Assembly: GCA_003162335.1 (NCBI GenBank)
Contig: PMMG01000137.1
Location: 1-32,718 of the forward strand
Direction of reading: 5' to 3'
Source: Dehalococcoidia bacterium
GTDB lineage: Bacteria > Chloroflexota > Dehalococcoidia > Dehalococcoidales > Fen-1064
DNA: 32,718 nt
Positions 25,944 through 32,718 of this stretch are shown in pieces. Position 1 is the stretch's first letter; each line of letters opens with the position of its first letter. The notes beneath the pieces were generated by a model. That model had not been told where the DNA came from. It saw nothing but the letters and a program-made list of their open reading frames with translations, and did no database searches. A program made the position numbers and the translations under genes.

Positions 25944-26409
25944 ACTACATTCAACTCCTCTAGAATTAATACGAGCCTGATAGGCTATAGATAATTCTCT
26001 TAAAACATACTTTACTATTATCAAGCATAGTCATTACACCTAACAATCACTAAATAGTACTGGGTACTTCACAGACAAAGGTACTATGCAAGTGCTATTC
26101 CCTGCATATAAAAAAGGCCATAATTGGCAAAATTTCCTGAACGTGTTTTCAGCGTGAGATTCCACTAAATGAAATTTGATGATATTTGCCGAATTTTCCG
26201 CCTTTTCATTTGTTGTTTACCCTGAAAAGTTGAACCTGGAGGCTCATTTTCGTGAACCTTCGGGTTCAAAAAGCGTCATGCCGGGGTGTCATATTCTCTG
26301 CACTGGCGTGTCTTCATTATTGGTCACTTAGAACTTACTGGTGGTCTGGATGCCGTGCAATAATACAGGAACGTGACAAATATTCTGTAATTACGAAAGC
26401 AGGCAAAAG

Positions 26410-28509
26410 ATGTATAACCTTTCCATTGGGAGAAGAACATTTATCGTGGTTTTGTGTACCACACTCATTTTATTTTCAATGCTCTTCCTTATTTCAGACC
26501 TCATGTACATGAAAGGCTATAAAGAATTAGAAAACCAGGATGTCGCCCAAAATACCGCCAGGGTTTCAGATGCTTTATCTGCCAGACTGAAATCAATGGA
26601 TGTCATGTGTCATGATTGGGCTTCCCGGGATGCTACATATCAATTCGTTCAAGACCGAAATGACGACTACATAAAAGCAAATCTGGTTAACGAAACTTAC
26701 GCTTCGACTGATCTTAATCTGATTGCAGTTATCGATTACACCGGGCAAACCATTTATCAACGCGCTTATGACCTGGCCGATTCAAAAGAAATCCCTGTTC
26801 CTTACGATTTCCAGAATTATCTGAGCCCGGACAGCCAGACCCATTTCCCTGTTTTAACCGGACAAACTTCGGGAATTATCATGCTTTCAGGGGTTCCGAT
26901 GTTAACCGTCTGCAGACCGATTTTAAACAGTCATAATGAAGGTCCGAGCGTTGGCACACTGATTATGGGACGTTTCTTGGACGCAGGTCTTATTTCAAGC
27001 CTTGGCCAGACTACCTATTTATCGCTGAACATGCTGCCGGTAAATACTCCGGGCCTTCCGTCCGAATTGACGGCGTCTATTAAAAACGCCGATCGTTCTA
27101 ATGATACCTATATACAAATTGCGAATAATAGTATGATTACCGGATACACACTCATAAGTGATCTGCGCGGATTGCCGGCTTTTGTCTTCCGTGTCGATAT
27201 GCCCCGCGATATTTATGCGCAGGGGCGTAAAACATTAGCTTATTTACAGGTATCTTTGTTGTTAATGAGCATCGGCTTTTTCTTTATGTTCATTTTTGTT
27301 GTTCAAAAAACAATACTGAATCGTATGACAGCTCTTAGCAAAAGTGTCGGCAATATCGGTTCCCAGGGAAATTTGTCCAGGCGTGTCCAGGTTTCCGGTA
27401 AAGATGAATTATCGAGTCTGGCGAATGATATCAACGGCATGCTTACTTCGATCGAGAAATCAGAGGCCGAAATCTGCAGTCAGAAGGAATTTATCGACCG
27501 TATCCTGGCTAAGATACCCAATGCGGTACTGGTAATCGACAAATTTAAAAATATCAGGTTGACGAATGCTGCTTTTAAATCCATGTTTGATCTGGATAAT
27601 ATCAATTTAGATGGCAAATCAATAACAAAAATTTCTGCCTTGAATGACCTCAGATCTGATGCTGCCGGGTTTTTTGCCGGTCAAACTGCCGAGTTCCGGA
27701 CGGAATTGCAATACAAGGTCGAGGGTGTCTGTAAGACCCTTACCGTCAGCATCACCCGCATGCAGGGAGAGGAGTTGTTCCTGATCATTTTCACCGATAT
27801 CACGCTGGAGCTGGACCGACAGGACAAACTGTATCTCACTGACCGTCTGGCGTCAGTCGGAGAAATGGCTTCCGGTATCGCCCACGAATTGAATAATCCG
27901 CTCTCGAGCATCCTCGGTTTGTCCGAGCTTCTGGCGGATGAAGGGCTTCCGGATAGCATTAAAGAAGATGTGACCACAATCAATGGTGAAGCCAAACGGG
28001 CTGCCGTCGTAGTGAAGAATATGCTCAGCTTTGCGCGCAAACATGCTTCGTCCAAACAGGCGGTGCAGATGAATCAGGTTATTGAAGATGTGCTGAAACT
28101 GCGCAGCTATCATTGGAAGACTAACAATATCGCTGTGGAATGCAACTTCGATCCCGCGCTGCCCTACGTCATGGCTGACTATTTCCAGATGCAGCAAGTA
28201 TTTCTGAATATTATTTTAAACGCCGAACAATCGATGGAAGAAGCTCACGGCAAGGGTAAACTAATTATTTCGAGCAAGCATGTCGGTGGTCTGGTAAAGC
28301 TGACTTTTATCGATGATGGGCTGGGGATTGCCCGGCAAAACATGGGACGTATCTTTGACCCCTTCTTTACCACTAAGGAAGTCGGCCGTGGTACCGGACT
28401 GGGATTAAGTATTTGCTACGGCATCGTAACTTCTCACGGCGGCAGAATATATGCGCAGAGTGAAATTGGCAAAGGCGCTACCTTTATCGTCGAGTTACCG
28501 TCTGAATAA
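26410..28509 (+). CDS. CHASE4-HAMP-PAS-HisKA-HATPase sensor histidine kinase (paralog)
   Basis: CHASE4-like CHDWASRDATYQFVQDRNDDYIKANL, H-box ASVGEMASGIAHELNNPL, GTGLGLSICYGIVTSHGG. Confidence 0.9.
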   Translation: MYNLSIGRRTFIVVLCTTLILFSMLFLISDLMYMKGYKELENQDVAQNTARVSDALSARLKSMDVMCHDWASRDATYQFVQDRNDDYIKANLVNETYASTDLNLIAVIDYTGQTIYQRAYDLADSKEIPVPYDFQNYLSPDSQTHFPVLTGQTSGIIMLSGVPMLTVCRPILNSHNEGPSVGTLIMGRFLDAGLISSLGQTTYLSLNMLPVNTPGLPSELTASIKNADRSNDTYIQIANNSMITGYTLISDLRGLPAFVFRVDMPRDIYAQGRKTLAYLQVSLLLMSIGFFFMFIFVVQKTILNRMTALSKSVGNIGSQGNLSRRVQVSGKDELSSLANDINGMLTSIEKSEAEICSQKEFIDRILAKIPNAVLVIDKFKNIRLTNAAFKSMFDLDNINLDGKSITKISALNDLRSDAAGFFAGQTAEFRTELQYKVEGVCKTLTVSITRMQGEELFLIIFTDITLELDRQDKLYLTDRLASVGEMASGIAHELNNPLSSILGLSELLADEGLPDSIKEDVTTINGEAKRAAVVVKNMLSFARKHASSKQAVQMNQVIEDVLKLRSYHWKTNNIAVECNFDPALPYVMADYFQMQQVFLNIILNAEQSMEEAHGKGKLIISSKHVGGLVKLTFIDDGLGIARQNMGRIFDPFFTTKEVGRGTGLGLSICYGIVTSHGGRIYAQSEIGKGATFIVELPSE

Positions 28510-28531
28510 TGGTCTATGGAGGAGAAATAAA

Positions 28532-28936
28532 ATGATTGTGAATGCGGAAAACCGGTGTAAAGTGTTAATGCTGGAAGACGAGCCGATTATCGGACGCGCT
28601 GTTTCACGGGCTTTAGCCATGCACGGCTACGATGTTGAAGTCGCGCTAAACGGGCTGATCGCCAAGGAAAAAATCGATGCGCAAACACAATATGAATTTA
28701 TAATCTGCGATATTAAAACACCGGTTATGAACGGCATTCAGCTCTTTGAGTATCTACTGCAGGAGCACCACAGACTCGCCGACCACATTATATTCACCTC
28801 CGGCGATAGCCTGGGTATCATTACCAGGGAATTTGTAGAAAAAGTAAAAAAACCGTTTCTGAGTAAACCTTACACTCCTGCTCAGTTACTGACCATGATC
28901 GGAGAAGTCTTTCATTTGGATTCAGTTCAAACCTGA
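28532..28936 (+). CDS. Single-domain response regulator (paralog of 24251-24652)
   Basis: REC: VLMLEDEPII, FIICDIKTPVMNGIQL, FTSGDS, FLSKPYT. Start revised to ATG 28532 after GGAG. Confidence 0.85.
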   Translation: MIVNAENRCKVLMLEDEPIIGRAVSRALAMHGYDVEVALNGLIAKEKIDAQTQYEFIICDIKTPVMNGIQLFEYLLQEHHRLADHIIFTSGDSLGIITREFVEKVKKPFLSKPYTPAQLLTMIGEVFHLDSVQT

Positions 28937-28968
28937 GACTGGTTCCGTCGGGTGTTGAGGAGGAAAAT

Positions 28969-30000
28969 ATGACCACCGCAACTAAAAGTGAAACAATCCT
29001 GATTGTTGATGATGAGGAACCAATCAGAAGACCGTTAAAAAGGATGTTGACTAAAAAAGGATATCCTTGCCTGGAAGCTGATTGTGCTAACCAGGCTATG
29101 CTGCGTTTGGACGAAAATTCCGTCGCATTGGCGATTCTGGATGTCCGGATGCCTGTAAAATCCGGCATTGAGCTACTCTCTGATATTAAAGCCGGATACC
29201 CTGATACCGCGGTAATCATGGCCACCGCTGTCATCGAACCGGAGGTCATCATTCAGTGTATGAAAAACGGCGCTCTCGACTACATCATGAAGCCCTTCGA
29301 GTTCGATAAAGTTATCCGCAGCATGGAAATTGCCCTCCGCAAGCGGCAATTAGCCATGACTTTAAAAGATTTTCAGGATACTTTAAAAGGCAAAGTTGAT
29401 GAGCAGGCGACGGAAATCCGCCGGCTTTTCCTCGCTTCGATCCAATCCCTCGTCTTCGCCCTCGAATCCAAAGATAAATATACCGCCGGCCATTCCCGCA
29501 GAGTGAGTGAATTTACCCTGATTATTGCCCATTATATGGGAATACCTCCCGAAGAGTTGGAAGATATCCGCTACGGCGCGTTATTGCATGATGTCGGCAA
29601 GATTGCCATCGATCCTGATATTCAGAACAAACCTGGAAAACTAACGGTGGACGAATATGAGCATATCATGACCCACGCAACGGTAGGGCCGGCCATTGTC
29701 AAACCGATTGCTAATCAAAACATCATCGATATAATCCATTATCATCATTGCCGCTTTGACGGGCGCAGCAAAGACCAGACACTTACCGGCGCGCAGATCC
29801 CGCTCGGTGTCAGAATTGTGACCCTTGCTGATTCCTTCGATGCCATGACCTCCGAACGCCCTTACCGCAAAGGCCTATCGCTGGACGCCGCCTTGCGCGA
29901 GGTCATCCGCTGCACCGGCTCTCAGTTCGATCCTGAAATCGTTGATGTCTTTATTCGCATTCCCCAGCGCGAGATTAAAGCCATCATGGCCTTGCAGTAA
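28969..30000 (+). CDS. Response regulator with HD (HD-GYP-like) output domain
   Basis: REC (ILIVDDEEPIRRPL, LAILDVRMPVKSG) plus GALLHDVGKIAID, HYHHCRFDGRSKDQTLTGAQIPLGVRIVTLADSFDAMTSERPYR; canonical GSGYP replaced. Confidence 0.88.
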   Translation: MTTATKSETILIVDDEEPIRRPLKRMLTKKGYPCLEADCANQAMLRLDENSVALAILDVRMPVKSGIELLSDIKAGYPDTAVIMATAVIEPEVIIQCMKNGALDYIMKPFEFDKVIRSMEIALRKRQLAMTLKDFQDTLKGKVDEQATEIRRLFLASIQSLVFALESKDKYTAGHSRRVSEFTLIIAHYMGIPPEELEDIRYGALLHDVGKIAIDPDIQNKPGKLTVDEYEHIMTHATVGPAIVKPIANQNIIDIIHYHHCRFDGRSKDQTLTGAQIPLGVRIVTLADSFDAMTSERPYRKGLSLDAALREVIRCTGSQFDPEIVDVFIRIPQREIKAIMALQ

Positions 30001-30119
30001 CCGGCTCTTACCTCAAAGCTGACCGCTGACTGTTCGCTGAACTTGTCATCCCTTCACGCTCAGGTGTATAATCTAGCCTGAACAACAACATAAAACTACT
30101 AAAAAATGGAGGGTTTCCG

Positions 30120-31448
30120 GTGACAAAAATCGTACTCGTTGGCGCAGGCAGTTTTGTCTTTGCGCGGGACACAATTAACGATGTTCTCTTGTTCCCCGAA
30201 CTGCGGGACAGCACCATCACGCTGATGGACATCGACAAAGAGCGAAATGACCTGATGGCCGCTTTCGCCAAAAGAATGGTAGAGCAGAACGGCTTCAAGA
30301 CAAAGATCAAAGCGACAACAAACCTCAAGGAATCGCTGGACGGCGCGGACTTCGTGGTTGTTTCTATCCGGGCCGGCGGCTGGGCGAATGTCATGAAGGA
30401 TTACGAGCTGACCACCAAACTCGGCTATGAATCCTCGCCGGATGCCCTGGGGCCCACCGGTATCTTCGCGGGATTGCGGCAGATCCCGGCCGTGCTGGAA
30501 ATCTGCCATGTTATGGAAGAAGTCTGTCCTGATGCCCTGTTATTAAACTTTTCTAATCCCATGGCAATGATGTGCTGGGCGATCAATGATTACTCCAAGA
30601 TCAAGAGCGTCGGCCTGTGCCCCAACGCTTATAACGGCGCCATGCGCTATGCCACCTATCTCGGTGTGCCCGTTGAGGAATGCACTTATTGGGCCGCCGG
30701 TTTAAACCATTTCACCTGGTATCTGGAATTCAAACACAACGGCGTCGATGCCTATCCCAGGTTCAGAGAGATTTTCACCGACCCTGCGGTTTATACCAAA
30801 CCCGATTACTTCGGCAAAGGCGTCAAGCTCGACCAGGTTGAAGTGGAGATGCTGAAGCGGTTCGGGTATTTTACCAGCGGCAGCGAAGGTCATATCCCGC
30901 AATATACTTCCTACTTCCGCAAGCGTCCGGAACTGGTGGAAAAGTACAAATTAGGGCCTCTCGGCATTTCCTTCAGACTGGCGCCGAAGCGCACCGCCGA
31001 TGAGAATGAAGACCTAAAGAAAAAACTGGCCTCAGGCTTTAAATTCAAGCTCAGCAAAGAATACCATTGGAGCATCAATGCCGCCATGATCATGCACTCG
31101 ATTGTTAGCGGTATCCCGTCGCGGATTGACGGCAACGTCAGGAATAACGGCCTGATCACCAACCTGAAGGACGGCTGCTGCGTCGAGGTTCCCTGCTTCG
31201 TGGACAAAGAAGGGATTCATCCCAGTTACATCGGGGATCTGCCCGCCCAGTGCGCCGGGTTGAATCAGACCAGCGTAACCGTGCAGGAATTGACCGTCCG
31301 CGGTGTCATGGAAAAAGATAAGACCAAACTCGCCCTGGCTGTCACCCTCGACCCGTTAACCGCTGCCATGCTTGATCTCGAGGAGACTGACAAACTGATC
31401 GAAGCTTTGTTCAAAATTGATAAACCATTTCTGAAAGGCTTCAAATAA
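30120..31448 (+). CDS. Glycoside hydrolase family 4 (alpha-galactosidase / 6-phospho-glucosidase-like)
   Basis: NAD-binding VGAGSFVFARDTINDVL, GPTGIFAGLRQIP, NFSNPMAMMCWA, GLNHFTW. GTG start after GGAGG. Confidence 0.88.
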   Translation: MTKIVLVGAGSFVFARDTINDVLLFPELRDSTITLMDIDKERNDLMAAFAKRMVEQNGFKTKIKATTNLKESLDGADFVVVSIRAGGWANVMKDYELTTKLGYESSPDALGPTGIFAGLRQIPAVLEICHVMEEVCPDALLLNFSNPMAMMCWAINDYSKIKSVGLCPNAYNGAMRYATYLGVPVEECTYWAAGLNHFTWYLEFKHNGVDAYPRFREIFTDPAVYTKPDYFGKGVKLDQVEVEMLKRFGYFTSGSEGHIPQYTSYFRKRPELVEKYKLGPLGISFRLAPKRTADENEDLKKKLASGFKFKLSKEYHWSINAAMIMHSIVSGIPSRIDGNVRNNGLITNLKDGCCVEVPCFVDKEGIHPSYIGDLPAQCAGLNQTSVTVQELTVRGVMEKDKTKLALAVTLDPLTAAMLDLEETDKLIEALFKIDKPFLKGFK

Positions 31449-31556
31449 CTCGCCACTTGGTTTCCTCGCCCCTTGAGGGAGAGGATTGAGATGAGGGGGA
31501 AGCCCCTGCCTAAACGAAGCTAATGCATGAGGGTGTACCAAAAGCCAAATCAACAA

Positions 31557-31590
31557 AAGGAGTCCGCCGCAAGGCGGGCTCCTTCTTTTT
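31557..31590 (+). terminator. Intrinsic terminator
   Basis: AAGGAGtCCGCC-GCAA-GGCGGgCTCCTT followed by CTTTTT. Confidence 0.8.
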
Positions 31591-31606
31591 GTCATCCTGA
31601 ACGCAG

Positions 31607-31627
31607 GGTTGAGTTTTGAACTCAACC
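31607..31627. repeat. Inverted repeat (9-bp stem)
   Basis: GGTTGAGTT-TTG-AACTCAACC. Confidence 0.6.
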
Positions 31628-31654
31628 GCTTATGGGGTCTTTAGAATGTTAGTC

Positions 31655-31678
31655 CTCTCTCCCCAACGTGGGAGAGAG
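31655..31678. repeat. Inverted repeat (9-bp stem)
   Basis: CTCTCTCCC-CAACGT-GGGAGAGAG. Confidence 0.6.
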
Positions 31679-31696
31679 CTAGAGAGAGGGTCTAAA

Positions 31697-32596
31697 CTAA
31701 ATCCCTACTATCTTATCAACCGCCTCATTCCGCCATTCTTTCTGCTCATTATAAACAGGATGCGGCCGGAACCGCCGGTAGCATTCCTTGAAAGTTGAAC
31801 CGACGATCTCCATGTCTTTAACATCGCAGACGCCCAGCCCCTTTTCCTGCAGATACCACAGGTAACCGATGTCTGTGATGTGGAAGCCCATCAGTTGCGC
31901 TGCCAGACAGTCCGCGGCCACCGGGTCAGTACTTGCGATTGCCACGCCCCATTCTACCGGGTCGCCGGTTACCGGACCGTCGCCGTCCATGCCCAGATAG
32001 CCGTCGATGATGCCGAGCTGGGGAGGATAAGCTTTGGCCAGCAGGTAAAGGTCGAGGGTGTGCACCGGGTAGCCCTGGCGCAGTTTCCGCTTGTCACCGC
32101 CGGCATTGCGCAGAGCCATCGCCATGTTCTTGAGTGAGAGCGTCACGCCGACCATATCGTGGGTCTTCGGCGGGCCGATCGAGATGCGGTAATCGCTGTC
32201 GACGACTGCTTTGGAGAAATGCACCTTCATGTTGCCGAGTTCCGCGTCATACAGGTCGACGATCTCCCATTGTCCCAGATTCAGATCGACGAGTTCGACG
32301 TTAAATTCTTTGTCCATGCCTTTGTAGCCGAAACGTTCGTATCTGACCTCTGCCGGGATGTTGGTGGATTCGCCGATGGTGATCTTGCCTTTGTAGAATT
32401 CCCGAAGGAACTTGAGCAGCGCACGCACCGCTTCTGCGTTGGTGGCGCCGAGCTGGTTGTCGCGGGAGGTGAAATTCACCTTCACCAGCACATTCTTTTT
32501 ACCTTTGAGTATGATGTCGTCCTTGATCAACCGCAGGGCTGAATCGATGTTTTGTGCCCGGCTCCCGCCTCTGGTCAGTGCAACTCTCGGTTTCAT
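31697..32596 (-). CDS. DUF362-family protein
   Basis: KPRVALTRGGSRAQNIDSAL, VLVKVNFTS, TNAEAVRALLKFL, GPPKTHDMVGVTLSLKNMAMA; GAAGGAGG upstream of the ATG. Confidence 0.82.
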   Translation of the reverse strand: MKPRVALTRGGSRAQNIDSALRLIKDDIILKGKKNVLVKVNFTSRDNQLGATNAEAVRALLKFLREFYKGKITIGESTNIPAEVRYERFGYKGMDKEFNVELVDLNLGQWEIVDLYDAELGNMKVHFSKAVVDSDYRISIGPPKTHDMVGVTLSLKNMAMALRNAGGDKRKLRQGYPVHTLDLYLLAKAYPPQLGIIDGYLGMDGDGPVTGDPVEWGVAIASTDPVAADCLAAQLMGFHITDIGYLWYLQEKGLGVCDVKDMEIVGSTFKECYRRFRPHPVYNEQKEWRNEAVDKIVGI

Positions 32597-32718
32597 CGGT
32601 GCCTCCTTCAGGTGTTTTCAGGGGGACATGTGATGGAGATAGACTGAATGGCCACATTATATCATGGTTTAAACAGAGAATCTATAGCACTAAGCTACCA
32701 GAATCCACCATCTAATTG

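Noticed and set aside
1-32718. CRISPR arrays, tRNA/rRNA genes, transposases, prophage
   Set aside because: No direct-repeat/spacer pattern, no recognisable structural RNA genes and no transposase or phage proteins were seen.

Overview
This 32.7 kb window looks bacterial: Shine-Dalgarno starts, TATAAT promoters, NarL/LuxR and HD-GYP regulators, a lipobox lipoprotein. The gene content suggests a Chloroflexota/Dehalococcoidia-like lineage, but that is inference. The centrepiece is a complete-looking archaeal-type flagellum (archaellum) operon on the minus strand (about 9.4-21.2 kb). In transcription order it encodes a degenerate receiver protein, three archaellins, an ArlD/E-like protein, ArlG, ArlF, ArlH, two tandem ArlI ATPases, ArlJ, and two uncharacterised envelope proteins. 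A bacterial chemotaxis operon on the plus strand (cheW-A-C-D-Y-B-R, a degenerate HD-GYP gene, and a small adaptor-like gene) points toward it. The most striking observation is that the last gene of the che operon (7541-8134) starts with MANDDEKVLSQADVDALV. This closely resembles the CheY-P-binding N-terminus of the bacterial flagellar switch protein FliM/FliY (LSQxEIDALL), but here it is attached to a Pro-rich linker, a coiled coil and a zinc ribbon, with no FliM domain. I propose it is the adaptor connecting bacterial CheY-P to an archaellum, standing in for the archaeal CheF protein. The other standout is the tandem duplication of ArlI with both ATPase sites intact. The rest of the window holds two paralogous CHASE4 histidine kinase/receiver cassettes, orphan regulators, an RR-HD phosphodiesterase-like protein with a lost GYP motif, a GH4 glycosidase and a DUF362 protein. 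No searches or alignments could be run; all assignments are from reading the sequence and the ORF translations.
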